The notes under the pieces: generated by a model
What the model saw: only the letters and a program-made list of their open reading frames with translations
Databases searched by the model: none
Told to the model about the DNA's origin: nothing
DNA from: Proteles cristata cristata
Taxonomy: Eukaryota; Chordata; Mammalia; Carnivora; Hyaenidae
Length of the DNA: 64,000 bases
NCBI GenBank assembly: GCA_017311185.1
Contig: JAESUZ010003091.1
Location: forward strand, 124,001 to 188,000
Direction: 5' to 3'
Shown here: piece by piece, positions 33,287 through 44,327 of the stretch
Numbering within the stretch: the first letter of the stretch is position 1
How the letters are laid out: each line of letters starts with the position of its first letter
Position numbers and translations under genes: made by a program

Positions 33287-33545
33287 AAGTGAGGAAGAGA
33301 GAAAGAAAGGAAGGGAGAAAGAGAAGGAGGGAGAGAGGGAGGGAAGGAGGAAAGAAAGTGTCCCTGAGTGGCTCAGTTGGTGAAAGCATCTGACTACAGT
33401 CCAGGTCATGATCTTGAGGCTTGGGAGTTCAAGCCCCACATCAGGCTCTCTGTTGTCAGCACAGAGCCCACTTCAGATTCTCTGTCCCCCTCTCTCTCTG
33501 CCCTCCCCCCCGCTCAAAAATAAATAAACTTTCTTTTTTTAAAAA
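32497..33545 (+). repeat. Tandem run of six plus-strand CAN SINEs
   Basis: Copies at about 32497-32610 (short), 32616-32715 (short), 32720-32940, 32957-33148, 33150-33245 (short) and 33358-33545. Each new head follows the A-rich tail of the one before. A GAAA/GA tract (33246-33357) lies between the last two. Confidence 0.88.
33246..33357 (+). repeat. GAAA/GA microsatellite
   Basis: (GAAA)n passes into (GA)n and then GGAA-rich imperfect repeats, probably grown from a SINE tail. Confidence 0.9.
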
Positions 33546-33556
33546 AACGGAACTTA

Positions 33557-33776
33557 GGGGTGCCTGAGTGGCTCAGTTGGTTCAGCGTCCGACTTTGGCT
33601 CAGGTCATGATCTCACAGTTCGTGGGTTCGAGCCCCGCGTCAGGCTCTGTGCTGACAGCTAGCTCAAAGCCTGGAGCCTGTCTTCGGATTCTGTGTCTCC
33701 CTCTCTCTCTGACCCTCCCCTGCTCACGCTGTCTCTATCTCTCTCTCAAAAATAAATAAAACATTAAAATTTTTTT
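33557..33776 (+). repeat. Felid CAN SINE
   Basis: Complete plus copy, GGGGTGCCTGAGTGGCTCAG head. Its A/T tail was the target of the next insertion. Confidence 0.92.
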
Positions 33777-33998
33777 GGGGCGCCTGGGTGGCTTAGTCGG
33801 TTAAGCGTCCGACTTTCGCTTAGGTCATGATCTCGCGGTTCGTGGGTTCGAGCCCCGCGTCGGGCTCTGTGCTGACTGCCAGCTCAGAGCCTGGAGCCTG
33901 TTTCAGTCTGTGACTCCCTCTCTCTCTGACCCTCCCCTGCTCATGCTGTCTCTCTCTCTCTCCTAGAATTAAATAAAACATTAAAAAAATAAAAAAAA
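33777..33998 (+). repeat. Young felid CAN SINE in the tail of another
   Basis: GGGGCGCCTGGGTGGCTTAG head, young-type GACTTTCGCTTAGG. AACATTAAAATTTTTTT from the older tail is duplicated on both sides. Confidence 0.95.
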
Positions 33999-34039
33999 AA
34001 CATTAAAATTTTTTTTAACGGAACTTAAAAAATATTTTT

Positions 34040-34095
34040 AATATGTTGATGTTTTTTAAGAGAAAGAGAGTTTGAGCTAGGGAGAAGGGCAGAGA

Positions 34096-34141
<46 letters not shown>

Positions 34142-34265
34142 CTTAAGCAGGCTCCATGCTCAGCTCAGAGTCTGAAGAAAGGCTTGATCCCATGACTTGT
34201 AAGATCATGACCTGAGCCCAAATCAAAAGTAAGACGCTCAACCAACTGAAACACCCAGGTGCCTC
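34040..34265 (-). repeat. CAN SINE with expanded GA tract
   Basis: Reverse copy whose CT region (read as GA) has grown to a long pure (GA)n run at 34100-34139. Confidence 0.85.
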
Positions 34266-34336
34266 CCTCCGCCGCCAAATTTTTTAAATGGAATCAGAAA
34301 ATCTGATTGAGACTACACTGTTAATCTAAGTAGGAG

Positions 34337-34357
34337 ATGATGATGATGATGATGACA
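34337..34357 (+). repeat. (GAT)n microsatellite
   Basis: About seven GAT units. Confidence 0.8.
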
Positions 34358-34479
34358 AAGGAGAGAGAGACAAATGGTTAGTATAGGATATATATTCAAG
34401 ATTAAGCCAATAGGTCTTACTGATGGGTAGGATGTGGGACATGGTGGGGGGGGGATGGATGTTGGTTCCTAATTTTCTT

Positions 34480-35175
34480 TTTTTTTTTTAGATTTTTTTT
34501 AAAATTAAATTTTATTTTAGAGACAATGAGAGTGCATGAGCAGGGGAGAGGGAGAGAGAGAGAATCTTAAGCAGGCTCCACCGTCAGTGCCCACAACCCT
34601 GGGATCATGATCTGAGCCAAAATCAAGAGTAGGACACTTGAGCCACCCAGGCACCCCAATATTTTATTTTTGTTTTTTTTAATACTTATTCTTAGTTTAT
34701 TTGCTTCTTTTTTAGCTTATTGCTTTTTTTTTTCTTTTAGTTTATTTGTGTGCAGAGAGAGAGAAAGAGAGAGAATCCCAAGCAGGCTTTGCATTGTCAG
34801 CTTGGAGCCTGTCATGAGATTCAAACTCACAAACTGTGAGATCATGACCTGAGCCAAAACCAAGAACTGAACTCTTAACCAACTGAACCACCTAGGCTTA
34901 CTTTAGTTTTTTTTTTTTTTTTTTGGGGGGTGTGTCATTTTGTTTTTGTTTTTGTTTCTGTTTTTAAAGCTTTTATCTTTAAGTAATCTCTGTGCCCAAT
35001 GTGGGGCTTGTACCCACAACCCTGAGATCAAGAGTTGCACCCTCTACTGACTAAGCCAGCCAGGCACCCCTAAGATTTTCTTTTCAGGTAATCCATACAC
35101 CCAATGTGGGGCTGGAATTTACAACCCCAAGATCAAGAGTCACAGGCTCTACGGACTGAGCCAGGTAGGTGCCAA
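34480..35175 (-). repeat. Four minus-strand CAN SINEs in tandem
   Basis: Reverse copies at about 34480-34660, 34665-34900, 34905-35070 (short) and 35071-35175 (short). All are diverged and each ends in a CCAGGCACC-type head. Confidence 0.85.
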
Positions 35176-35180
35176 CTAAT

Positions 35181-35265
35181 TTTCTTCTTCTTCTTCTTCT
35201 TCTTCTTCTTCTTCTTCTTCTTCTTCTTCTTCTTCTTCTTCTTCTTCTTCTTCTTCTTCTTCTTT
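35181..35265 (+). repeat. Pure (TTC)n / (GAA)n microsatellite
   Basis: About 28 uninterrupted TTC units next to a short SINE. Confidence 0.98.
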
Positions 35266-35737
35266 TGGAGGGATGCATTAAATAGGAGTTCAATAGAGTT
35301 ATCTACAAAGGTCCTTCTTTAAGTGGTTGGGGTCTAGTAGTAATGCTTCTAAAGCCTCTATGTACAAACAAATCTTAGGTGGAATTGTTAAAATGCAAAC
35401 TCTGATTCAGTAAATCTAGGGTGAAGGCTGAGAGTTTGATGATTCAAATGCTGTTGACTCATAAACTCTACAAGACCATGTCCTAGAGCCAGGTTCCTTA
35501 AAGACATTTAAGCCTTATTAGGTGGGGAGGATCGTGCCCAGGCAGATGCTGGAGAAGAGGAATGGGCAGAAAAAAAAAAAAAGGGAAGATCTCATCTCTT
35601 CCTGGAAGCCATCCGAATTACATGCCTTAACCTAACCTTCCTTTCCCAATCCTACACACAACCCTTCAGGCTTCCATGGGTAAATGCCTCAGCAAACCAA
35701 ATCGGAAAACAGAAAGCATTTAAAGCTAATGGTAACC

Positions 35738-35858
35738 CTTTTTTTTTTTTTTTAGTTTTATTTATTTATTTAAGAATCTCTACACCCAACATGGGCTCAA
35801 ACTCATGACCCAGAGATCAAGAGTCACATGCTTTTCTGATGAGCCATCCAGGCGCCCC
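35738..35858 (-). repeat. Short tRNA-type CAN SINE
   Basis: T-run, AATCTCTACACCCAACATG, ending GAGCCATCCAGGCGCCCC. Confidence 0.9.
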
Positions 35859-36403
35859 TAAACTAACAGTAATCTGAAGGGACATATGGATCGAATTCTC
35901 CAGAACCCTGGCAAAGGGTTCCAGTTTCTGCTCGAAACTTCCAAGAATGGGAATTCACTACCTCAGATATCAGATCTCTGGCCTGCCACCCAACCCTTGC
36001 TTAAACAGCAACAACAATACACTTGCAAATTGAATATATTCACCCCCCCCCCAAATAATAACAGAAGTAGTGTTTAGTGAACTACACTAATGATATGAAC
36101 TATTGTGGAGAAAGAAAAGAGTGATCCCTGGGTTCCCCTAATAGAGAAGGGGAAGGTTTTGTAGAGGCATGAATGGGATACACAGAGAAAAAATGGTAAA
36201 TAGGTTAGTTTGTAGGTACTGAGAGGTGAGGGAAATAGCCAAGATCAAAGGATGCAAGCAGGAAAAAGTAGAGAATGTAAAAAAAAAAAAAAAAAGCAAC
36301 AATAAAATTCTGATTAGACATTCCTGATAGAGTGCTGTAGAATAGTGGAGGATAAGACCCCCAAATTAATTGATAAGCCTTGAATGCCAGCCTAAGAAGT
36401 TAG

Positions 36404-36595
36404 GGGGCACCTGGGTGGCTCAGTGGGTTAAGCCTCTGACTTCAGCTCAGGCCACGATTCTGGAGTTTGAGTCTCCCTGTTGGGCTCTGTGCTGACAGCT
36501 CAGAGCCTGGAGCCTGTCAGATTCTGTCTCCCTCTCTCTCTGCCCCTCCCCCACTCACACTCTGTCTCTCTCAAAAATAAACAGTAAAAAAAAAA
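36404..36595 (+). repeat. CAN SINE
   Basis: GGGGGCACCTGGGTGGCTCAG head, AATAAACAGTAAAAA tail. Confidence 0.9.
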
Positions 36596-36682
36596 AGAAG
36601 TTGGGACTGTAGTTAATGGAAATTCACAGACTCTTTGAGGGCAGAACAGTGACACAAGAAGCGCCTTAAAATTCTAGAATTC

Positions 36683-36851
36683 AGGAGTGCGAGGGTGGCT
36701 CAGTTAGTTGAGCATTGGACTCGGTTTCAGCTCAGGTCACGATCCGTGGTTTGGGAGTTCAAGCCCTGCATTGGGCTCTGCACAGACAGTGCAGAGTTTG
36801 CTTGGGATTTTCTCTCTCACCCTCTCTCTCTGCCCCCCTCTCACTTGCACA

Positions 36852-36892
<41 letters not shown>
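36683..36892 (+). repeat. CAN SINE with long CT tract
   Basis: Diverged head (GGAGTGCGAGGGTGGCTCAG) and a (CT)n run at 36857-36888. Confidence 0.88.
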
Positions 36893-36893
<1 letters not shown>

Positions 36894-37150
36894 CCATCAT
36901 AGCTATCTAATTCACTCACTTTACAGAGAAATACACAGACCAAAGGAGATGACTCAATTTACTCAAGATTACATGGGTACATGGAGAAAGTTCTGTTTCA
37001 GAACGATGAAGAATCTAATTTGGAGTGTAGATTGGACAGGGAGAGGCAGGAAGCAAAGAGTCCCATAAGGAAGATGCTGGCATCACCAGTAATCAAGATA
37101 TGAGGATCAAAGTGGTCAAAGGAATGTTTGTGTTAAAATTCACTGGATAA

Positions 37151-37368
37151 GGGGCGCCTGGGTGCCTCAGTCGGTTAAGGGTCCGACTTCGGCTCAGGTC
37201 ATGATCTCACGGTTCGTGGGTTCGAGCCCCGCGTCGGGCTCTGTGCTGACAGCTAGCTCAGAGCCTGCAGCCTGCTTCGGATTCTATGTCTCCCTCTCTC
37301 TCTGACCCTCCCCTGCTCATGCTGTCTCTCTCTCAGAAATAAATAAAACATTAAAAACAAATTTAAAA
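37151..37368 (+). repeat. Felid CAN SINE with TSD
   Basis: Complete copy close to consensus, bounded by AAATTCAyTGGATAA. Confidence 0.95.
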
Positions 37369-37489
37369 AAAATTCATTGGATAAACCCACAAGATTTGGG
37401 GATTGATTAAATATGATTAACGAAGGATGGAGAAGAATTCTATCCTGGCAGTGATAGTGCTGAAGAGCATGAGTCTGTTTTCAAAAGAT

Positions 37490-37702
37490 GAGTGTGATTC
37501 TTGGCTCAACCACATGTTAGTTACGTGAACTTGGACAAGATAGTCAACACCACCAAGCAAATCTCAGCTTCTGTTGGTTAAATGGGAGTAATAACAGTCA
37601 CAACATTTTAAGAGTGTTGTGAGGATCACATAAAGTAATGCAATAATAATTTTAGCACAGTGTCTGCCACATAGAATATAATAAATGTCAGCTGTTTGGG
37701 CT
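37490..37702 (+). repeat. MIR
   Basis: Core-type sequence: ACTTGGACAAG, AAATGGGAGTAATAACAG, TTGTGAGGATCACAT and AGCACAGTGTCTGCCACATA match MIR. Confidence 0.85.
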
Positions 37703-38201
37703 TTTTTTTTTTTTTTTTTTTTACAGCTAAAGGTGACAGAATCTTACACCAAAGAACTGTGACAATAATGATATGAACAGAAATAGGGAAGACCAGAAAG
37801 AGCCAGCCAGAGGAAGATGAATTTGGTGTAATGTAATTGATGGAGGGTGATACAAGAGAGAAAGTATACAGTAATCAGTTGAAGACATTTATCTGGGGTT
37901 CAGAAGAGATACTAAGCCTTAGGAGAGACACGTGGGGATTATTTGCATAAAAGTGATCTGTAAATGCCTTGAAGCTAAACATGAAAGCGTTGGCAATATT
38001 CTTTTTTTTTAAAGCAGACGTTGTTGTGATTGTGCACGTATGACTTCTAATGATATTTGATAACTAATATGCATACTAACAATGTCAAATTTATACAATT
38101 ACACATCATGTGCTATAATTTGCTGAGCCTAGAGTCTTTTAGAAATAAAATTATATAAACAATTATTTTAGTATTCTAATGTACATGATCTAAAACTGAC
38201 C

Positions 38202-38410
38202 AGGGTGCCTGGGTGGTTCAGTCAGTTAGGCATCGGATGTTGGCTCGGGTCATGATCTCAGTTTGTGAGTTTGAGCCCCACATTGGGCTCTGTGCTGACA
38301 GCTCGGAGCCTGGAGCCTGCTTCAGATTCTGTGTCTCCCTCTCTCTCTCTGCACCTCCCGCTGTGCTTTCTCTCTCAAAATAAATAAACATTTTTAAAAT
38401 TTAATTTAAA
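38202..38410 (+). repeat. CAN SINE
   Basis: GGGTGCCTGGGTGGTTCAG head and AATAAACATTTTTAAAA tail. Confidence 0.9.
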
Positions 38411-38482
38411 AATACATAAAACTGACAATTATGCTGCTATTAAAATAGTCTCAGAAAAAGAAGGTTATCTGTAAGTATTAAA

Positions 38483-38595
38483 AATTATCTTTTATTTTTA
38501 GTAGGCTCTACACTCAAGGTGGGGCTTGAATTCATGAACCTGAGATCAAATCAATAGTTGAATGCTTTACTGACTGAGCCAGCCAGCTGCCCCTA
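38483..38595 (-). repeat. Short tRNA-type CAN SINE
   Basis: Reverse short-family copy, ending GAGCCAGCCAGCTGCCCC. Confidence 0.85.
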
Positions 38596-38608
38596 TTAAG
38601 TATCTTAG

Positions 38609-38815
38609 GGGGCACTTGGGTGACTCAGTTGGTGAAGCATCTGACTCTTGGTCTCGGCTCAGGTCATCATTTCACAGTTCATGAGATTCAGTCCCGCGTC
38701 AGGCTCTGTGCTGGCAGCATGGAGCCTGCTTGGGATTCTCTCTCCCTCTTCTCCCTCTGCCCCTCCCCCTTTCTTCCACTCTCTCAAAATAAAGAAATTA
38801 ACTTTAAAAAAGTAT
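38609..38815 (+). repeat. CAN SINE
   Basis: GGGGGCACTTGGGTGACTCAG head. Diverged. Confidence 0.88.
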
Positions 38816-38866
38816 ATTTAGAGAAGTAATAATCACCATTCATTTGTTACACAAAAATGAGTAATA

Positions 38867-39073
38867 GGGGCGCCTGTGTGGCTCCGTCGGTTAAGCGTCT
38901 GACTTCAGCTCAGGTCATGATCTCACGGTTCGTGTGTTTGAGCCCCGTGTCAGGCTCCGTGCTGACAGCCAGCTCAGAGCCTGGAGCCTGTTTCGTATTC
39001 TGTGTCTCCCTCTCTCTCTGCCCCTCCCCTGCTCACGCTGTCTCTATCTCAGAAATAAATAAAAACATTTTTT
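38867..39073 (+). repeat. Felid CAN SINE with perfect TSD
   Basis: GGGGCGCCTGTGTGGCTCCG head; AAAAATGAGTAATA flanks it perfectly. Its 5' target copy is followed by an older MIR. Confidence 0.96.
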
Positions 39074-39086
39074 AAAAATGAGTAAT

Positions 39087-39330
39087 AACGGCCAACATTT
39101 ATTGGAAGACTGCTCTGTGCCAGGCACAAAGTGCTTATGTACAGTAATGTGCACAACTGCATAATGCGGTTAATACTATTATTATCCTCATTTTATAGGT
39201 GGGAAAACTGAAGCTCATGGTGGGTAGGTGACTAGTCTGAGTTCAGACAGACAGCTAGAAGGATTAGAACCAGGATTAAAGCCAGTCCACGCAGGGCCAG
39301 AGCCTGGGCTGTCAATCACACGTGTGCTTC
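39087..39330 (+). repeat. MIR
   Basis: GCCAACATTTATTGGAAG, GTGCCAGGCAC, TATTATTATCCTCATTTTA and AGACAGCTAGAAGG follow the MIR order. Confidence 0.88.
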
Positions 39331-39894
39331 TTCACCATGTGAAGATACCTATTCCTAGGTCTCACTTTCGTGGGGGATCACTGTGGGGTGCAAAGAAATC
39401 ATAATTCAAAACCAATGAGATAGCTAGTTCTAACACGGTGCAAGCAGAATTGATTCAGGTCATGACTGTCCTGCTATAAATGATTTAAGGAATCAGAGCA
39501 ACTAATGCACTATGCCCACTGTGTGAGAAACAGAAAGGCATCTTGGGATGCAGGGCAAAGAGAGGCCATTCGTAATACTAATTAAGGATGGGTCCCGAGG
39601 GAATCTTCACTGCCCATAATCAAGAATGAAGAATGAACCGTCCCAGTTTTGACTCCAATGTCAAACTACAAATCAAACAGCAGGATCATTCAGTGAAGGT
39701 AATTGCCTCGGTTTCACAGAAACTACACACAGGTCATCTGTCTGTCTCAGGCTCGACTATATGCATAAGGAAACTACCTCATCAATCTTCTGAGCAAGGC
39801 CCTGATCTTTAAGGGAGGGAGGGGAAGCGATTTGGGGGAAACATGCAAAATTTGCTGACTGGGAAAGGAAGTCATAAGAGATTTCTCACTGGTG

Positions 39895-40075
39895 CAACAG
39901 CCGTATGAAGTGGGCCTGATTCTAATTCTTATTTTACAAATGGAGAAAATGATGCACAGGAAAGATAAATAACTTACCCGAGGCCACAAAACCACTAAGT
40001 GGCAGAGACTGGCTGGGAATCCATCTCATCCTTGCTCCAGAGCTCACATGCTTAACTACCACGCGATGCCATGGA
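39895..40075 (+). repeat. MIR
   Basis: TTATTTTACAAATGGAGAAA, ACTTACCCGAGGCCAC and CTAAGTGGCAGAG follow the MIR 3' half. Confidence 0.8.
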
Positions 40076-40994
40076 ACATCGTGTCCTCAGAAATTATACA
40101 CTTCCCTGGCCCAATGAGACCGCAAGGATTACAATGCAACCCAAACTATATCAGTCATCTCTTTTCTTTCTATTCACTCGTACCACCTTCCTCTATGTTT
40201 TCTGCACTTGACTATGAGCAATGACTCTAATACCATTGATTTCTTTCTCCGTAAGCTCCTCAATCCCATTTATTTTTACATTCTCTTACAACCCTCTTCT
40301 TGTTTCCACTTTCTAAACTTAGATATAATAAGCCTTTAGCAAAGACATGGGCTTTTTGCCTGTAACCATCTTTCCACTTGCCTTGACCCTGGTCTAGTCT
40401 TTCAGACTAAAACTCTCTTGGGGTGAGATTTCATGGCCGAAGAGTTTCCACATGCAGAGCAGTGATTTCACATTAATCTCCCTCTTGCTTTCTTGTAGTT
40501 CGATTCTCCAGGACCCCGACTGGGAGTCTTTGACATGGGCCTGGTGTCTTTTGTCATCCCTGATGATGATTATGATACTGGACTTGATGGCTTGTCTCCT
40601 CAGTCTCTCCAGATTGGGGCTGAATGTCACATAATTTGTAATTTCTCTAATACTGTGATTGGAGTGCCTTTTGTATTTGTCGGGATAGGCTATCTTGTGC
40701 CACAGTAAAAAATCAATCACAAGGCTCAGTGGTTTAATGCTTAGTCTATCAGACTTGAATTAAAAAAACACACACACAATGGACTGGGTGACTTATGAAC
40801 AACAAATGACTTCACTTCTCACAGTTCTGGGGATTGGGAAGTCCAAGACCATGATGCTGACAGATTTGGAATCAGAAGATTTCCTGTAAGTTTGGTTTGG
40901 TTCAATGCAGTGGACTGAATGTTTACATGTGGTCTGGTGAGGCTTCTCACTGCAACCTCACATGGTAAAAGGGGCAAGGGATTTTTCTACACTG

Positions 40995-41330
40995 GCACTG
41001 CTGGGGAGCAAGAATTTCCTGTCCCCTTCAAAAGTCTTTTGAAGGCTGGACAAAGAATGAAATTGACATGAGACGGATTAAGAGGGGAAAATCAAATTTC
41101 ATTTGGTGCCCACGGGGGATCCACACAGACATGGAAATTCCAAAGACAGTCAGGCAAAATGAGGTATATATGTCAGCCTGAACTCAGGAGAAGGAGGAAG
41201 GGATCTGGGACTTGGAAGAGTAGGAATGCAATTTATAGGGCAATAAAAAAAAGAGCAGATGTTTGGTAATTAGATGTTTGCCCTACAGACGAGTCACTCA
41301 GATAAAATTTATCTCTGCTTATAATCATTA
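40995..41330. mobile_element. Possible second LTR fragment inside the MaLR LTR
   Basis: CTGTCCCCTTC, ACATGAGACGGATTAAGAG, AAATCAAATTT and CCACACAGACATGG resemble a class I ERV LTR. The family call is uncertain and there is no coding content. Confidence 0.35.
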
Positions 41331-41337
41331 TTCTGGG

Positions 41338-41556
41338 GGGCGCCTGAGTGGCTCAGTTGGCTGGGCGTCCGACTTCGGCTCGGGTCACGATCTCACGGTT
41401 TGTGGGTTCAAGCCCCGCTTCGGGCTCTGTGCTGACTGCCAGCTCAGAGCCTGGAGCCTGTTTCAGATTCTGTGTCTCCCTCCCTCTCTGACCCTCCCCT
41501 GCTCACGCTGTCTCTCTCTCTCTCTCTCTCAGAAATGAATAAAACATTTTAAAAAA
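41338..41556 (+). repeat. Felid CAN SINE
   Basis: GGCGCCTGAGTGGCTCAG head with AATCmTTATTCTGG at both sides. Confidence 0.93.
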
Positions 41557-42039
41557 TCCTTATTCTGGTAAAGATCACCAATCTTAGATTCTTTTTTTTT
41601 TCTTTTAGATTCTTATATGTAGTTAAAGGAAGAGCAAAAAGTTTCTCTTGAGCCCACAGGGTCTCAATATTGCTTTCAGCTCAGAAAAAGATTCATGCTA
41701 AAATGGTCTACCTTGGGGTGGCCTGCCCATGGCCCCAGTAATAGTAATTCTTTTCATGAGGGCCCACCCTCAGGCCTAATCACCTCCCAAAGGCTCCACC
41801 TCCTAATCCCATCACCTAAGGGGTTAGGATTTCACTGTGAATTTTGGAGGAAACAGAATCCATTGCACTGAACAAAACCAAATTTACAGAAAATCTGCAG
41901 GGCCAGCACCTCTGCAGTTAAATGCCCCTCTTCCAAGGGATTCTGGGAACCTGTCCCCCCCGCCCCCCCAATCTGTCCTCTCAGTATAAAGCCTATATGC
42001 AGCACAACAAGGTAGAGATAGCTTGGCAGGGGGTGTCTT

Positions 42040-42205
42040 ACAGTAACTCTTACATGGTGGGCACAAGACATGATCTCACCATTCGTGAGTTCTGCTGTTA
42101 ATGCAGAGCCTGTTTCCCTCTCTTCTTTCTGCCCTCCCCTCGCCTGGCCCGTGTTTCTCTCTCTCAAACATAAATAAACACTAAAAAAAAAAAAAAAAAA
42201 AAAAG
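42040..42205 (+). repeat. Truncated CAN SINE
   Basis: ACATGATCTCACCATTCGTG, CT region and AATAAACACTAAAA plus a long A-run. The head is diverged. Confidence 0.75.
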
Positions 42206-42691
42206 AGAGAGAGAGAGCAAAAAGAAAGTGGTTGGCTTTGGCCTGAAGGTCACTGCTCCTTCCAACCCATTCACTAGAGCTAGTTGACTGGCCCTGTGGA
42301 ACTCTGAGGGCCCTAGGAAATATGGAGGATCACGCAGCATTCTGTGAGAAGGACATGTCTCTGCCTTCTTCTCATTCCTGTATCTTACACTGTAATCTTG
42401 TCTCTTCTTTTCCCAGTTGGGTCCCAGCCATCAGCCTGTACCTTGAACTTGAACCTTCTACCTCTAAATCCACAAATTACAGTTTAGTCCAATTCTTGTT
42501 CTTTGGAGTATTTTATCTCCTGCCAGACGATCCTGCCTCTGCCCTTCCCCTGGTATGGCTCATGATTGGAATGTTTTCTCCTTCATCACCATGTCTCATT
42601 TTGCACCTAGTCATTTCCCAGGAGCTACCCAGTCGAGAGCGGTCTGGAAAGACCTCCTCTCCTAAACTTTCTGAAATTATAACTGAAGTTA

Positions 42692-43002
42692 TTGGGGCAC
42701 CTGAGGGGCTCAGTCGGTTAAGTGCCCGACTTCAACTCAAGTAATGATCTCATGGCTCATGGGTTCGAGCCCTGCATTGGGCCCTCTTGCTGAAAGCTCA
42801 GAGCCTGGAGCCTGCTTTGGATTCTGTCTCTCCCTCTTTCTCTGCTTCTCCCCCACTTGTATATGCACACATACTCTCTCTCCCTCTCTCTCAAAAATAA
42901 ATAAACATTTAAGAAATCTCTACACCCAACATGGGGCTTGAACTTAACAACTCAGATCAAGAGTCACATGCTCTTCTGACTGAGTCAGTTAGGTGTCCCT
43001 AC
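42692..43002. repeat. Two CAN SINEs, plus then minus
   Basis: Plus copy 42692-42913 (GGGGCACCTGAGGGGCTCAG) abuts a short reverse copy, about 42914-43000 (AATCTCTACACCCAACATG). Confidence 0.88.
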
Positions 43003-43404
43003 ATGTTTGTGATTATACCAAACATATCTTAGCAAACAAACAACCCTAGTGCACATAACCTTGGAAACAAATTCCTTTAAAAGATGTGTCACTGAGGAAA
43101 AAAACACATAAAGTGAATGGCTTAGTAATTTATATTTTAGTAAGAATTAGCTTGGGGAGCCTCCTTTTTTTTTTTTTTTCTTTTTTTTAACAACTGCTTG
43201 GGATTACTAAGGGTTGGATACAGAAGGAGGTGTAGGCCTCTGGTGAGTCTCTGTGAAGTTCTGTGGTATATGACTTTGGGTAGCCCATGGCAACAAGCAG
43301 TCACTGGGACTTGGGAATGTGGAAGAGGGAAATGGTTGACTCAAAAAATAAGTTTTTCCAGCCTAATAATTTTTTTTTTACAAATAGTTTATTAGCCTAA
43401 TAAT

Positions 43405-43631
43405 TAAAAAAAAATTTTTTTTAATGTTTTATTTATTTCTAGGAGAGAGAGAGAGACAGCGTGAGCAGGGGAGGGTCAAAGAGAGAGGGAATCATAGACT
43501 CCGAAATAGGCTCCAGACTCTGAGCTGGCAGTCAGCACAGAGCCCGACGCGGGGCTCGAACCCACGAACCACGAGATCATGACCTAAGCGAAAGTCGGAC
43601 GCTTAACCGACTAAGCCACCCAGGCACCCCA
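43405..43631 (-). repeat. Young felid CAN SINE
   Basis: Reverse young-type copy, CCTAAGCGAAAGTCGG. AGCCTAAwAATT on both flanks suggests the TSD. Confidence 0.95.
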
Positions 43632-43661
43632 GCCTAAAAATTTTTTTAAGCTTATCTATTT

Positions 43662-44068
43662 TGGGGCATCTGGGTGGGTCAGTCAGTTGAGCATCCGATT
43701 TCAGCTCAGGTCATGACCTCTTGCTTGGTTCGTGAGTTCAAATCTCACGTGGGGCTCTGGGCTGACACCTCAGAGCCTGGAGCCTGCTTCAGGTTCTGTG
43801 TCTTCCTCTCTGTCTGCCCCTCCCCTGCTTGTGCTCTGTCTCTCTCAGTCTCTCTCAAAAATAAATTAACATTAAAAAAAACTAAAATTTGTTTGATTTG
43901 AGAAAGAGAGAAAAGATGAGCAAGGGAGTGGCGGAGGGAGACAAAGTCCCCAAAGCAGGCTCTGTGCTGATAGCAGAGAGCCCAATGCAGGGCTCAAACT
44001 GGTAAACTGTGAGATCATGACCTGAGCTGAAGTTGGACATTTAGCTGACTGAGCCATCCAGGTGCCCC
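43662..44068. repeat. Two CAN SINEs, plus then minus
   Basis: Plus copy, about 43662-43884 (GGGGCATCTGGGTGGGTCAG), then a reverse copy, about 43885-44068. Confidence 0.88.
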
Positions 44069-44104
44069 TTGCCAGTCTAATTATTTTGTTTTATTTATTT
44101 AATT

Positions 44105-44327
44105 TTTTAAAAAAAAATTTTTAAATGTCTTATTTATTTCTAGGAGAGAGAGAGACAGCGTGAGCAGGGGAGGGTCAGAGAGAGAGGGAGTCACAGACTG
44201 AAACAGGCTCCAGGCTCTGAGCTGGCAGTCAGCACAGAGCCCGACGCGGGGCTCGAACCCACGAACCGCGAGATCATGACCCAAGTGAAAGTCGGACGCT
44301 TAACTGACTAAGCCACCCAGGCGCCCC
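44105..44327 (-). repeat. Young felid CAN SINE
   Basis: Reverse copy very close to the young consensus, with CTAGGAGAGAG junction and GCCACCCAGGCGCCCC. Confidence 0.95.

Larger units (their letters stand above)
40760..41880 (-). mobile_element. MaLR-type LTR (MLT1-like), interrupted
   Basis: The ends read as the reverse of an MLT1-type LTR: TCTCACAGTTCTGGGG and TCACATGGTAAAAG on the left; GAGGGCCCACCCTCAGGCC, CACCTCCTAATCCCATCAC and GTGAATTTTGGAGGAAACAG on the right. About 750 bp of other sequence, including a SINE, lies between. No retroviral coding sequence is seen. Confidence 0.6.

Noticed and set aside
35084..35322. Poly-Arg and poly-Phe open frames
   Set aside because: Translation of the (TTC)n microsatellite on each strand.
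42322..42744. 140-codon plus open frame with hydrophobic segments
   Set aside because: Its 3' part is a CAN SINE, no splice or promoter context is visible, and I recognise no homologue.
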